From: Streptomyces sp. Q6 | GTDB lineage: Bacteria; Actinomycetota; Actinomycetes; Streptomycetales; Streptomycetaceae | Direction of reading: 5' to 3' | Assembly (NCBI RefSeq): GCF_036967205.1 | Contig: NZ_CP146022.1 | Span: 3,410,001 to 3,474,000, forward strand | DNA: 64,000 bases | Shown here: piece after piece, positions 41,886 through 51,963 of the stretch | Numbering within the stretch: the stretch's first letter is position 1 | Layout: each line of letters starts with the position of its first letter | Translations under genes and position numbers: made by a program | Notes under the pieces: generated by a model | The model's input: only the letters and a program-made list of their open reading frames with translations | What the model was told of the DNA's origin: nothing | Database searches by the model: none

Positions 41886-43592
41886 CTACAGCGGCACGAT
41901 GTCGGGCGCTCCCAGCCGGGCCGCGTCGGCCGTGAGGTCGTCCGGCTGCAACTGGGACTCCCGCTCGGCCTCCACCCGCTTCTCGTAGTGCTCGACCTCC
42001 CGCTCCACCTGGTCCTTGTCCCAGCCGAGGACGGGCGCCATCAACTCGGCGGCCTCCCGCGCGGACCGCGTCCCCCGGTCGAACGTCTCGATCGAGATCC
42101 GGGTCCGCCGGGTCAGTACGTCGTCGAGGTGGCGGGCCCCCTCGTGCGAGGCGGCGTACACGACCTCGGCCCGCAGATAGTCGTCGGCGCCGCCCAGCGG
42201 AGCGCCGAGCCCGGGATCGACCGCGATCAGGTCGAGCAGTTCCTCGGCCAACGCCCCGTACCGGTTGAGCAGATGCTCGACGCGCACCACGTGCAGCCCG
42301 GTCCGCGCCGCGATCCGCGCCCGCGTGTTCCACAGCGCCCGGTACCCCTCGGCCCCGGCCAGCGGCACGTCCTCGGTCACGCACTCGGCGACCCGCTGGT
42401 CGAGGGCGTGCACCGCCTCGTCGACCGCGTCCTTCGCCATGACCCGGTAGGTCGTGTACTTGCCGCCGGCGACCACGACGAGCCCCGGCACGGGGTGCGC
42501 CACGGTGTGCTCGCGCGACAGCTTGCTGGTGGCGTCGGACTCCCCGGCGAGCAGCGGCCGCAGCCCGGCGTAGACGCCCTGCACGTCGTCCCGCGACAGG
42601 GGCACGCCGAGTACGGAGTTCACATGTTCGAGGAGGTAGTCGATGTCGGCGCTGGAGGCGGCCGGGTGCGCCTTGTCGAGGTCCCAGTCGGTGTCGGTGG
42701 TCCCCACGATCCAGTGGCGGCCCCAGGGGATCACGAACAGCACGCTCTTCTCGGTCCGCAGGATCAGCCCCGTGGTGGAGTTGATGCGGTCCTTGGGCAC
42801 GACCAGGTGGATCCCCTTGGACGCCCGGACGTGGAACTGCCCGCGCTCCCCGACCATGGCCTGCGTGTCGTCGGTCCACACCCCGGTCGCGTTCACGACC
42901 TGCTTGGCCCTGACCTCGTACTCCCCGCCGCCCTCGACGTCCCGCACCCGCGCCCCGACGACCCGCTCGCCCTCCCGCAGGAACCCGGTGACCCGCGCCC
43001 GGTTGGCGACCTGGGCCCCGTACATGGCGGCGGTGCGCACGAGCGTCGCCACGTACCGCGCGTCGTCCATCTGCGCGTCGTAGTACTGGAGGGCGCCCAC
43101 CAGCGCGTCCCGCTTCAGGCAGGGGGCGACGCGCAGCGCGTGCTTGCGGGACAGGTGCCGGTGTCCGGGCAGCCCGCGCCCGTGCCCGCGGGCCATGGAC
43201 ATCGCGTCGTACAGGGCGACGCCCGACCCGGCGTACAGCCGCTCCCAGCCCTTGTGCTGCAACGGGTACAGGAACGGCACGGGCTTCACGAGATGCGGTG
43301 CGAGCCGCTCGAGGAGCAGCCCCCGCTCCTTCAGCGCCTCCCGTACGAGCGCGAAGTCCAGCATCTCCAGGTACCTGAGCCCGCCGTGGATCAGCTTGCT
43401 GGAGCGGCTCGACGTGCCGGAGGCCCAGTCACGCGCCTCGACGAGCCCGGTGGCGAGGCCGCGCGTGGCCGCGTCGAGCGCGGTGCCCGCACCGACCACC
43501 CCGGCGCCCACGACGAGAATGTCCAGCTCGCGCTCCGCCATGGCCGCAAGGGCCTGGGCGCGCTGCTCGGGTCCCAGTGTCGCTGCCTTCAC
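41886..43592 (-). CDS. glpD: aerobic glycerol-3-phosphate dehydrogenase
   Basis: Membrane-associated flavoenzyme oxidising sn-glycerol-3-phosphate to dihydroxyacetone phosphate with electron transfer to quinone. The 568-residue protein begins with FAD motif DILVVGAGVVGAGTALDAAT and has the GlpD signatures GTSSRSSKLIHGGLRYLEML and VPGLVVVAGGKYTTYRVMAK, and the C-terminal regulatory domain (LLNRYGALAEELLDLI). It stands alone, without glycerol kinase or facilitator. A 284-bp region separates it from the divergent sugar-dehydrogenase-like gene. Confidence 0.97.
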   Translation of the reverse strand: MKAATLGPEQRAQALAAMAERELDILVVGAGVVGAGTALDAATRGLATGLVEARDWASGTSSRSSKLIHGGLRYLEMLDFALVREALKERGLLLERLAPHLVKPVPFLYPLQHKGWERLYAGSGVALYDAMSMARGHGRGLPGHRHLSRKHALRVAPCLKRDALVGALQYYDAQMDDARYVATLVRTAAMYGAQVANRARVTGFLREGERVVGARVRDVEGGGEYEVRAKQVVNATGVWTDDTQAMVGERGQFHVRASKGIHLVVPKDRINSTTGLILRTEKSVLFVIPWGRHWIVGTTDTDWDLDKAHPAASSADIDYLLEHVNSVLGVPLSRDDVQGVYAGLRPLLAGESDATSKLSREHTVAHPVPGLVVVAGGKYTTYRVMAKDAVDEAVHALDQRVAECVTEDVPLAGAEGYRALWNTRARIAARTGLHVVRVEHLLNRYGALAEELLDLIAVDPGLGAPLGGADDYLRAEVVYAASHEGARHLDDVLTRRTRISIETFDRGTRSAREAAELMAPVLGWDKDQVEREVEHYEKRVEAERESQLQPDDLTADAARLGAPDIVPL

Positions 43593-43876
43593 TGCTGCCT
43601 CCCGCTGTCGTCGGCACCGGCCTCACCCGTCAGGTGTACCCGGGCTCACAGAGCGCAAGCTGCACGCCTCATGTCCCGATTCTGACCGCCCTGCCCCGTT
43701 CCAGCCACAGGCAGGGGCAGGACAACACTCCACAACTCACACCAAACCAATCCGGCATATCGGTCATATTTACTCCTAGTCTGACAGGACGCTCGCTCGT
43801 TCTGTCCACCGGGCTTGCGTACTCGTCCCGCTCCGGTTAGCGCCGGAACCGCCTCCCGGGAAGGACGGCAACCGCC

Positions 43877-45130
43877 ATGCCCGCAGACCTCGCCGTCGTC
43901 GGCCTCGGCCCCCTCGGCCTGCCCCTCGCCCAGGCCGCCGTGGCCGCCAGGATCGCGACCGTCGGCCACGACCCGGCCCGCTCCCAGGACCTCGCGGCGG
44001 GCCGGCTCCCCGGCGACGCCGACGGCGCGGTGCTCACCGCGGCCGACGTCCGGCGCATGCTGGCCACCGGCTTCCGCCCCACCGCGAACCCCGCCGAACT
44101 CGCCCGCGTCCGCACCGCCGTGATCTGCGCCCCCACGCCCCCGGGCCCGGACGGCACCCCGAGCCTGACCCCGGTGGTCGACGCGACCCGCACCCTCGCG
44201 GCCCATCTCCGCCCGCACACCACGGTGATCATCGAGTCCCCGGTCCCGCCCGGCACCACGGAGACGCTCCTGCTGCCCCTGCTCGAAGAGGGGTCGGGCC
44301 TGCGCGCGGGACGCGACTTCCACCTGGCGCACTCCCCCGGCCGCGTCGACCCCGGCAACCGCGCGCACCCCTACTCCGCCACCCCCAAGGTCATCGGCGG
44401 CTACACCTCGGCCTGCACCGAGTCGGCGGCCACCTTCTACAGCCGACTGACCGACAAGGTCGTACGCGCCCGCGGCCTGCGCGAGGCCGAGACGGTCCAC
44501 CTCCTGGAGACCAACTACCGGCACGTCAACATCGCCCTGGTCAACGAGATGGCCGTCCTCTGTCACGACCTCGGTGTCGACCTGTGGGACGTCATCCGCT
44601 GCGCCGAGACCAAGCCGTTCGGCTTCCAGGCGTTCCGCCCCGGCCCCGGAGTCGGCGGCCACGCCCTCCCCCAGGACCTCTCCAGCCCCCACCTCCCCAC
44701 CCGCCCCCTGCGCATGGTCGAGCTGGCCCGCCAGGTCAACAACCACATGCCCGGGTACGTGGTCCAGCGCGCGGCCACGCTCCTCAACGAGCACGGCAAG
44801 TCGGCCCGAGGCGCCCGCGTCCTCCTCCTCGGCATCACCTACAAGCCGGACCTCGCCGACCGGCAGGCCGCCCCCGCCGAGGAGATCGCGACCCGCCTCA
44901 TGCAGCTGGGCGCGGCCGTCAGCTACCACGACCCGCACATCCCGTCCTGGAACGTCCTGGAACGCCCGGTCCCCCGCGCCGACTCCCTCTACGAGGCCGC
45001 GGCCGACGCCGATCTGACGATCCTGCTCCAGCACCACCGCACGTACGACCTCCAGGGCCTGGCCGTAAAGGCTCAACTCCTCCTGGACACCAGGGGTGCC
45101 ACTCCGGTAGGAGCGGCCCACCGTCTCTGA
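43877..45130 (+). CDS. UDP-sugar dehydrogenase homologue lacking catalytic residues
   Basis: A 417-residue protein with the full three-domain layout of nucleotide-sugar 6-dehydrogenases: NAD-binding VVGLGPLGLPLAQAA, VICAPTPPGPDG, VIIESPVPPGTTE, central helix RHVNIALVNEMAVLC, and C-terminal domain LLLGITYKPDLADRQAAP. The catalytic Cys of the GxGVGGHC motif is Ala263 here (FRPGPGVGGHALPQDL). The catalytic Lys and Asn of KLxxNT are His208 and Thr212 in HLLETNY, and the SPER glutamate is Gly in SPGRVDPGN. It is therefore probably not an oxidising enzyme of the usual kind. Divergent from glpD; followed by a membrane-protein gene. Confidence 0.88.
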   Translation: MPADLAVVGLGPLGLPLAQAAVAARIATVGHDPARSQDLAAGRLPGDADGAVLTAADVRRMLATGFRPTANPAELARVRTAVICAPTPPGPDGTPSLTPVVDATRTLAAHLRPHTTVIIESPVPPGTTETLLLPLLEEGSGLRAGRDFHLAHSPGRVDPGNRAHPYSATPKVIGGYTSACTESAATFYSRLTDKVVRARGLREAETVHLLETNYRHVNIALVNEMAVLCHDLGVDLWDVIRCAETKPFGFQAFRPGPGVGGHALPQDLSSPHLPTRPLRMVELARQVNNHMPGYVVQRAATLLNEHGKSARGARVLLLGITYKPDLADRQAAPAEEIATRLMQLGAAVSYHDPHIPSWNVLERPVPRADSLYEAAADADLTILLQHHRTYDLQGLAVKAQLLLDTRGATPVGAAHRL

Positions 45131-45191
45131 CTGCTACTGTGCGGCCCCTCTGCGCACATCTGTGCCACCGTTCACACCCCAGGGGGACCGC

Positions 45192-45764
45192 ATGACCCAG
45201 CCGCCGCAGCCACAGGACAACAACCCGTACGCCCAGCAGCAGCCGCCGCAGCAGCAGCCCGGTTACGGCTACCCGCAGCAGCAGCCCGCCCAGCCGTACG
45301 CCCCGTTCCCGCAGCAGCAGGGCGGTTTCCCGCCTCCGCAGCCGTTCGCCCCCCAGGGCCGCAGCGGCAACGTGGCGCTCGGCATAGTCGCCGCCGTGGT
45401 CGTCGCTCTCGTCACGGCCTGGGTGTACGGCGCCATCATGAAGGCCACCGAGCACGAGATCGGCTACGCGGCGGTGGCCGTCGGCGCGCTCATCGGCCTC
45501 GTCGCCGGCAAGGTCGGCGGTCGCAGCCAGGCGCTCCCGTTCGTCTGCGCGGTCCTGGCGCTGGGCGCGGTGTACCTGGGTCAGATCTCCGGATACGCGA
45601 TGGCGCTCGCCGATTACACCCACATCTCGTTCTTCGAGGCACTCTTCGACCACTTCAGCCTCATCAGCGAAGCGTGGAAGCACGAGTCCGACGTCCTGAC
45701 GTACGTCTTCCTCGCGGTCGGCGCGGTCGCCGCGTTCGGCAGCTCGAAGAAGGCCGCGCTCTGA
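45192..45764 (+). CDS. membrane protein with Gln/Pro-rich N-terminus
   Basis: A 190-residue protein. The first 55 residues are Pro/Gln/Tyr-rich (PYAQQQPPQQQPGYGYPQQQ), a disordered cytoplasmic tail common in actinobacterial membrane proteins. Four hydrophobic helices follow: VALGIVAAVVVALVTAWVYG, AVAVGALIGLVAGKVGG, ALPFVCAVLALGAVYLGQIS and VLTYVFLAVGAVAAFGSS. ATG 45192 has AGGGGG upstream. No named family is recognised; the spacing from the dehydrogenase-like gene (61 bp) allows co-transcription. Confidence 0.8.
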   Translation: MTQPPQPQDNNPYAQQQPPQQQPGYGYPQQQPAQPYAPFPQQQGGFPPPQPFAPQGRSGNVALGIVAAVVVALVTAWVYGAIMKATEHEIGYAAVAVGALIGLVAGKVGGRSQALPFVCAVLALGAVYLGQISGYAMALADYTHISFFEALFDHFSLISEAWKHESDVLTYVFLAVGAVAAFGSSKKAAL

Positions 45765-45793
45765 GCCCTCCGGGGTGACACACCGCGAGAACA

Positions 45794-45838
45794 CATGGGT
45801 CGGGCCCCGCCGAATGATTCGGCGGGGCCCGACCCATG
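45794..45838. terminator. bidirectional hairpin terminator
   Basis: Perfect 21-bp arms (45794-45814 and 45818-45838) with a TGA loop separate the convergent membrane-protein gene and the IMP-dehydrogenase-related gene. Confidence 0.93.
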
Positions 45839-45854
45839 GACGGCTGCGGAGGCG

Positions 45855-46979
45855 TCAGCGACGGTGGTGCGAGTCGGCCACCGTGACCTCGACCCGCTGG
45901 AACTCCTTGAGCTCGCTGTAGCCGGTCGTCGCCATGGCCCGCTTCAGCGAACCGAAGAGGTTCATCGAACCGTCGGGCGAGTGCGAGGGACCGGTGAGGA
46001 CCTCCTCGGTCGTCCCGACCGTGCCGAGGTCGACCTTCTTGCCGCGCGGCACGTCCTCGTGGACGGCCTCCATGCCCCAGTGGTGCCCCTTGCCGGGCGC
46101 GTCCGTGGCGCGCGCCAGCGGCGAGCCCATCATCACGGCGTCGGCGCCGCAGGCGATGGCCTTCGGCAGGTCGCCGGACCAGCCCACGCCACCGTCGGCG
46201 ATGACATGCACGTACCGGCCGCCGGACTCGTCCATGTAGTCACGGCGCGCGGCCGCGACGTCGGCGACGGCCGTGGCCATCGGCACCTGGATGCCCAGCA
46301 CGTTCCGCGTCGTGTGGGCGGCGCCGCCGCCGAACCCGACGAGGACACCCGCGGCACCGGTGCGCATGAGGTGCAGCGCGGCGGTGTACGTGGCACAGCC
46401 GCCCACGATCACCGGCACGTCCAGCTCGTAGATGAACTGCTTCAGGTTCAGCGGCTCGGCGGCACCGGAGACGTGCTCGGCGGAGACCGTGGTCCCGCGG
46501 ATCACGAAGATGTCGACGCCCGCGTCCACGACGGCCTTGGAGAACTCGACCGTGCGCTGCGGCGAGAGCGCGGCGGCGGTGACGACACCGGAGTCGCGCA
46601 CCTCCTTGATGCGCTGCTTGATCAGGTCGGCCTGGATCGGCGCGGAGTAGATCTCCTGGAGGCGGCGGGTCGCGGCCTCGGGCGTCAGCTCGGTGATCTC
46701 GTCGAGCAGCGGCTGCGGGTCCTCGTACCGGGTCCAGAGACCTTCGAGGTTCAGCACGCCGAGGCCGCCGAGCTCGCCGATGCGGATGGCGGTGGCCGGG
46801 GAGACCACGGAGTCCATGGGAGCGGCCAGGAACGGCAGCTCGAACCGATAGGCGTCGATCTGCCAGGCGATCGAGACCTCCTTCGGGTCGCGGGTGCGCC
46901 GGCTCGGTACGACGGCGATGTCGTCGAAGGCGTACGCGCGGCGGCCGCGCTTGCCGCGCCCGATCTCGATCTCAGTCAC
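45855..46979 (-). CDS. guaB3: GuaB3-family IMP dehydrogenase-related protein
   Basis: A 374-residue barrel protein lacking the CBS domains of GuaB. It begins VTEIEIGRGKRGRRAYAFDD (GTG 46979), a family hallmark, and contains LPFLAAPMDSVVSPATAIRI, VPVIVGGCATYTAALHLMRT with the conserved Cys, and GAAGVLVGFGGGAAHTTRNV. Actinobacteria carry this paralogue beside guaB; the classical IMPDH cysteine loop GSICTTR is absent, so inosinate oxidation should not be assumed, and a guanylate-reductase-type role has been suggested for the family. It lies directly downstream of guaB, with a hairpin between them. Confidence 0.92.
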   Translation of the reverse strand: MTEIEIGRGKRGRRAYAFDDIAVVPSRRTRDPKEVSIAWQIDAYRFELPFLAAPMDSVVSPATAIRIGELGGLGVLNLEGLWTRYEDPQPLLDEITELTPEAATRRLQEIYSAPIQADLIKQRIKEVRDSGVVTAAALSPQRTVEFSKAVVDAGVDIFVIRGTTVSAEHVSGAAEPLNLKQFIYELDVPVIVGGCATYTAALHLMRTGAAGVLVGFGGGAAHTTRNVLGIQVPMATAVADVAAARRDYMDESGGRYVHVIADGGVGWSGDLPKAIACGADAVMMGSPLARATDAPGKGHHWGMEAVHEDVPRGKKVDLGTVGTTEEVLTGPSHSPDGSMNLFGSLKRAMATTGYSELKEFQRVEVTVADSHHRR

Positions 46980-47033
46980 GTTGTGGGGCCTTTCCCTCTT
47001 GGTCTGCGTGTCCAGTATCCCCGACACGCGTGC

Positions 47034-47068
47034 GAGGGGCGGTCCCGGCAATGCCGGAACCGCCCCTC
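47034..47068. terminator. hairpin downstream of guaB
   Basis: A 10-bp outer stem (47034-47043 with 47059-47068), one mismatch and a 5-bp inner stem lie 18 bp beyond the guaB stop and before the GuaB3-type start. It probably ends or attenuates guaB transcription. Confidence 0.8.
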
Positions 47069-47086
47069 ACCACATCTGACCTGCGA

Positions 47087-48634
<1,548 letters not shown>

Positions 48635-48720
48635 CTAACGGCCAGACGGGGTGTCTCATTCCACGATCAAGATCATCGGACTTCTTTGTACGTTCACACG
48701 TACGCGATCGGGACGGTGTG

Positions 48721-49398
48721 CTACTGCTCCGCGAGCGCCCTGAGGCGGCTCAACGCCCGGTGCTGGGCGACCCGCACGGCGCCGGGTGACATGCCGAGCA
48801 TCTGCCCGGTCTCCTCGGCGGTGAGGCCGACGGCGATGCGCAGCAGGAGCAGCTCCCGCTGGTTGTCGGGCAGGTTGGCGAGCAGCTTCTTGGCCCATTC
48901 GGCGTCACTGCTGAGCAGTGCCCGCTCCTCGGGGCCGAGGGAGTCGTCGGGCCGCTCGGGCATCTCGTCGGACGGCACGGCCGTGGACCCGGGGCCGCGC
49001 ATGGCGGCGCGCTGCAGGTCGGCGACCTTGTGCGCGGCGATGGCGAAGACGAAGGCCTCGAAGGGGCGCCCGGTGTCCTTGTAGCGCGGCAGTGCGAGCA
49101 GCACCGCGACACAGACTTCCTGGGCGAGGTCCTCCACGAAGTGCCGCGCGTCACCGGGCAGCCGGGACAGCCGGGTGCGGCAGTAGCGGATGGCGAGGGG
49201 ATGGACGTGCGCGAGCAGATCGTGCGTGGCCTGCTCGTCACCGTCGACGGCTGCGCCGACTAGCGTACCGATGCCTCCCTGCGGGGTGGCTGCCTCGTCG
49301 TCGCGCATCGGTCCATGGTGCCTTGCCGAAGCGCGGTCCGCGTCGCCGCGGCCGTCGTTGTGCACTGAAGCGTTATGGACAGGTGCGCCGGAACTCAT
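48721..49398 (-). CDS. shbA: ECF-type RNA polymerase sigma factor, ShbA-like
   Basis: A sigma-70 family factor with region 2 ([55 protein letters not shown]) and region 4 ([20 protein letters not shown] then [20 protein letters not shown]). In Streptomyces the sigma factor encoded between guaB and bldM is ShbA, which drives transcription of the principal sigma gene hrdB; the name rests on that synteny and on recall. Start 49398 has GAGGGGAGGG upstream; 49308 ([12 protein letters not shown]) is an alternative closer to the conserved domain, giving 195 residues. Confidence 0.85.
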   Translation of the reverse strand: MSSGAPVHNASVHNDGRGDADRASARHHGPMRDDEAATPQGGIGTLVGAAVDGDEQATHDLLAHVHPLAIRYCRTRLSRLPGDARHFVEDLAQEVCVAVLLALPRYKDTGRPFEAFVFAIAAHKVADLQRAAMRGPGSTAVPSDEMPERPDDSLGPEERALLSSDAEWAKKLLANLPDNQRELLLLRIAVGLTAEETGQMLGMSPGAVRVAQHRALSRLRALAEQ

Positions 49399-49580
49399 TT
49401 CCTGCGCCCTCCCCTCTCGCTGACCCTGCTCGCCCGATTCGTCGTCCCCGAGGAACTCCACACATCAAGGATGCGGCATCGCGCGGGAAACGAGGAGCCG
49501 CACCCCGAAGGGGCGCGGGGCACGGCGCGCCCAGCCACACGAAATCGGTGGACGGCTGGACGCAGCACCCCGGCGGCGCA

Positions 49581-50192
49581 CTACCGGACCAGGCCCCACC
49601 GGAACCCGAGAGCCACCGCGTGCGCCCGGTCGGAGGCACCCAGCTTCTTGAACAGACGCCGCGCGTGCGTCTTCACCGTGTCCTCGGAGAGGAACAGCTC
49701 GCGCCCGATCTCGGCGTTGGACCGTCCATGGCTCATGCCTTCGAGCACCTGGATCTCGCGCGCGGTCAGGGTCGGCGCGGCACCCATCTCGGCCGAGCGC
49801 AGTCTGCGCGGCGCGAGCCGCCAGGTCGGGTCCGCGAGCGCCTGCGTCACCGTGGCCCGCAGTTCGGCGCGCGAGGCGTCCTTGTGCAGATAGCCGCGGG
49901 CGCCGGCGGCGACGGCGAGCGCCACGCCGTCCAGGTCCTCGGCGACGGTGAGCATGATGATGCGCGCACCGGGGTCGGCGGAGAGCAGCCGCCGCACTGT
50001 CTCGACGCCGCCCAGGCCGGGCATGCGTACGTCCATCAGAATCAGGTCCGAGCGGTCGGCGCCCCAGCGGCGGAGGACTTCCTCGCCGTTGGCCGCGGTC
50101 GTCACGCGCTCGACGCCGGGCACGGTCGCTACCGCGCGGCGCAGCGCCTCTCGGGCAAGCGGGGAGTCGTCGCAGACGAGGACGGATGTCAT
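49581..50192 (-). CDS. bldM: orphan response regulator BldM
   Basis: A 203-residue NarL/FixJ-type regulator needed for aerial hyphae and sporulation in Streptomyces. The receiver starts MTSVLVCDDSPLAREALRRA, with acceptor-position Asp54 in DLILMDVRMPGLGG and GYLHKDASRAEL. The DNA-binding domain is PTLTAREIQVLEGMSHGRSN and DTVKTHARRLFKKLGASDRA. Length and sequence agree with BldM as I remember it, and whiD is divergent as in S. coelicolor. No kinase is adjacent, consistent with orphan status. Confidence 0.93.
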   Translation of the reverse strand: MTSVLVCDDSPLAREALRRAVATVPGVERVTTAANGEEVLRRWGADRSDLILMDVRMPGLGGVETVRRLLSADPGARIIMLTVAEDLDGVALAVAAGARGYLHKDASRAELRATVTQALADPTWRLAPRRLRSAEMGAAPTLTAREIQVLEGMSHGRSNAEIGRELFLSEDTVKTHARRLFKKLGASDRAHAVALGFRWGLVR

Positions 50193-50573
50193 GACCGTCC
50201 TCCGCAGCTGATGCGCGTCACCTTGAGCCTCCAGGCTGGTACGAAATCGTCACCTGTGCGGTCGACGCTCTCGGACAGATGCCCGAGCGCTTGTTCTTTC
50301 AACCGCCTCGCACTCTCAACGACGGTCACTCGAAAGAGTTACGGGTCGGTCGGCCTCGTTCGGCACTCTACGTGAGGGGCCGGACACAGCGGGGGCGGCG
50401 CAACAGACCCTCAAGGTTTCATCACAAGCTATGCCCCATTTAGCGCCTTTTCTTCCCTTTTGCTGGTGTCTGTAGCTAGATTCGCAATGAGTCATATTTT
50501 CATCTCCTTAGACAGTAGATGTACGGTCATGGGCACCGTATCCGCGTCACAACGGCTACAAGGGGACAACGCA
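50193..50573. promoter_or_regulatory. bldM-whiD divergent control region
   Basis: A 381-bp non-coding gap between two developmental genes. It contains a marked AT-rich patch at about 50415-50525 (for example TTTAGCGCC, TTTTCTTCCC, CATATTTTCATC) that is unusual against the GC-rich background and probably carries the whiD promoters. No clear sigma-WhiG consensus was found on either strand by eye. Confidence 0.6.
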
Positions 50574-50915
50574 ATGGCAGATTTCTCCCGCCTTCCCGGA
50601 CCGAACGCAGATCTGTGGGACTGGCAGCTCCTCGCGGCCTGCCGCGGGGTCGACAGCTCGCTCTTCTTCCACCCGGAAGGCGAGCGGGGAGCGGCGCGCA
50701 GCGCCCGCGAGAACTCGGCCAAGGAGGTCTGCATGAGGTGCCCGGTGCGCGCGGAGTGCGCTGCTCACGCGCTCCAGGTGCGCGAGCCGTACGGCGTCTG
50801 GGGCGGACTCACCGAGGACGAGCGCGAAGAGCTCATGGGACGGGCCCGCAACCGGCTCGTCACGGCGTCGGCGATGGGTGGTGGAACCCCCGCGACCGGC
50901 GCGGGACGCAACTGA
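50574..50915 (+). CDS. whiD: WhiB-like Fe-S regulator WhiD
   Basis: A 113-residue Wbl protein needed for late sporulation. The four cluster-binding cysteines are Cys23 (AACRGVD), Cys53, Cys56 and Cys62 (VCMRCPVRAEC), followed by the G(V/I)WGG turn in YGVWGGLTEDEREELM and a basic tail with GRARNR. The N-terminus MADFSRLPGPNADLWDWQ matches WhiD as I recall it. ATG 50574 follows AAGGGG by 8 bp. Wbl proteins of this class bind sigma region 4 and respond to oxygen or nitric oxide through a [4Fe-4S] cluster. Confidence 0.93.
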   Translation: MADFSRLPGPNADLWDWQLLAACRGVDSSLFFHPEGERGAARSARENSAKEVCMRCPVRAECAAHALQVREPYGVWGGLTEDEREELMGRARNRLVTASAMGGGTPATGAGRN

Positions 50916-50934
50916 AGGAACGTTTCTGCGATGA

Positions 50935-50971
50935 GGGTGGCGTAGGTGCGCTCCGGCGCGCCCACGCCCTC
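50935..50971. terminator. imperfect terminator between whiD and LysR gene
   Basis: An imperfect stem (5' arm 50935-50951, loop TCCG, 3' arm 50956-50971) lies in the convergent gap. It reaches to within 3 bp of the LysR stop, so it can only serve the plus strand cleanly. Confidence 0.45.
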
Positions 50972-50973
50972 GC

Positions 50974-51882
50974 TCAGACCGTCGCGGCCCTGGTGGCGGC
51001 CTTCGCCAGCTGGTCGAGGGTCGCGGCGACCGCCGGCACCTGGGCCAGATCGGGCAGGGTGAGCGCGACGATCTCGCGCTGCACCGCGGGCTCCACGGTC
51101 ACTGTCCGTGCACCCTTGGGCCGAACGGACTCGATCGCCAGTTCGGGCAGGACGGCGACTCCGAGCCCCGCGCCGACGAGGCCGACCACCGCCGGATAGT
51201 CGTCCGTCGCGAAGTCGATACGGGGGACGAACCCGGCGCCCCGGCACACCTCCACCAACTGGCGCCGGCAGCGCGGGCACCCCGCGATCCACGACTCGTC
51301 CGCGAACGCGTCGATCGTCACCGAGCCCGCCGACGCGAGCCGGTGCCCCTCGGGGACCAGGCCCACGAGCCGGTCCGCGAGCAGCGGGCGTACGACCAGG
51401 TCGTCCCACTCCTCCGCCGCGTGAGCGCCTTCGTACCGGAAGGCAAGAGCCACGTCGCAGTCGCCCTCGCGCAGCATCTCCACCGAGCGCGGCGGCTCGG
51501 CCTCGACCAGCGAGACGCGGGTGCCGGGGTGTGCGGCGCGCAGGGCGGCCAGGGCCGTCGGGACCAGCGTCGAACTGCCGCTGGGGAAGGACACCAGACG
51601 CACCCGGCCCGCGCGCAGGCCCGCGATCGCGGCGACCTCCTCCTCGGCGGCGGTGAGCCCGGCGAGGATGCCCGCCGCGTGCCGCACGAGGGCCTCGCCG
51701 GCCTGGGTCAGGCGCATCTCGCGGCCCGTGCGGATCAGCAGCGGGGTGCCGGCCGAGCTCTCCAGGGCCTTCATCTGCTGGCTCACCGCGGGCTGGGTGC
51801 AGCCCAGCTCGCGGGCCGCCGCCGAGAAGGAGCCGGTGGCGGCGACGGCGCGCAGGACACGGAGATGACGGGCCTCGATCAT
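50974..51882 (-). CDS. LysR-family transcriptional regulator
   Basis: A 302-residue LTTR. The winged helix is LRVLRAVAATGSFSAAAREL followed by GCTQPAVSQQMKALESSAGT and MRLTQAGEALVRHAAGIL. The effector domain shows VRLVSFPSGSSTLVPTALAA and LVGLVPEGHRLASAGSVT. It contains the unusual Cys pair AGCPRCRRQLVEVCRG in the effector lobe, which may sense redox or metals. It is divergent from the MOSC gene at 51964 over 81 bp, the likely target promoter. Confidence 0.9.
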   Translation of the reverse strand: MIEARHLRVLRAVAATGSFSAAARELGCTQPAVSQQMKALESSAGTPLLIRTGREMRLTQAGEALVRHAAGILAGLTAAEEEVAAIAGLRAGRVRLVSFPSGSSTLVPTALAALRAAHPGTRVSLVEAEPPRSVEMLREGDCDVALAFRYEGAHAAEEWDDLVVRPLLADRLVGLVPEGHRLASAGSVTIDAFADESWIAGCPRCRRQLVEVCRGAGFVPRIDFATDDYPAVVGLVGAGLGVAVLPELAIESVRPKGARTVTVEPAVQREIVALTLPDLAQVPAVAATLDQLAKAATRAATV

Positions 51883-51963
51883 GACTCAAGCATAAGCGGA
51901 GCTTGGGGTTCGCGGCGAATAATGCGTGGTGGCTTTGGCCAAGGTCCCGTAGCGTGCGATGCC

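Noticed and set aside
43593-43876. Riboswitch upstream of glpD or of the divergent gene
   Set aside because: Only a weak 7-bp hairpin (43691-43697 with 43714-43720) is seen, and no known aptamer pattern is recognisable.
43646-45121. Long minus-strand frame opposite the UDP-sugar-dehydrogenase homologue
   Set aside because: Gly/Val/Asp-rich shadow without motifs, while the plus-strand frame has clear Rossmann and family signatures.
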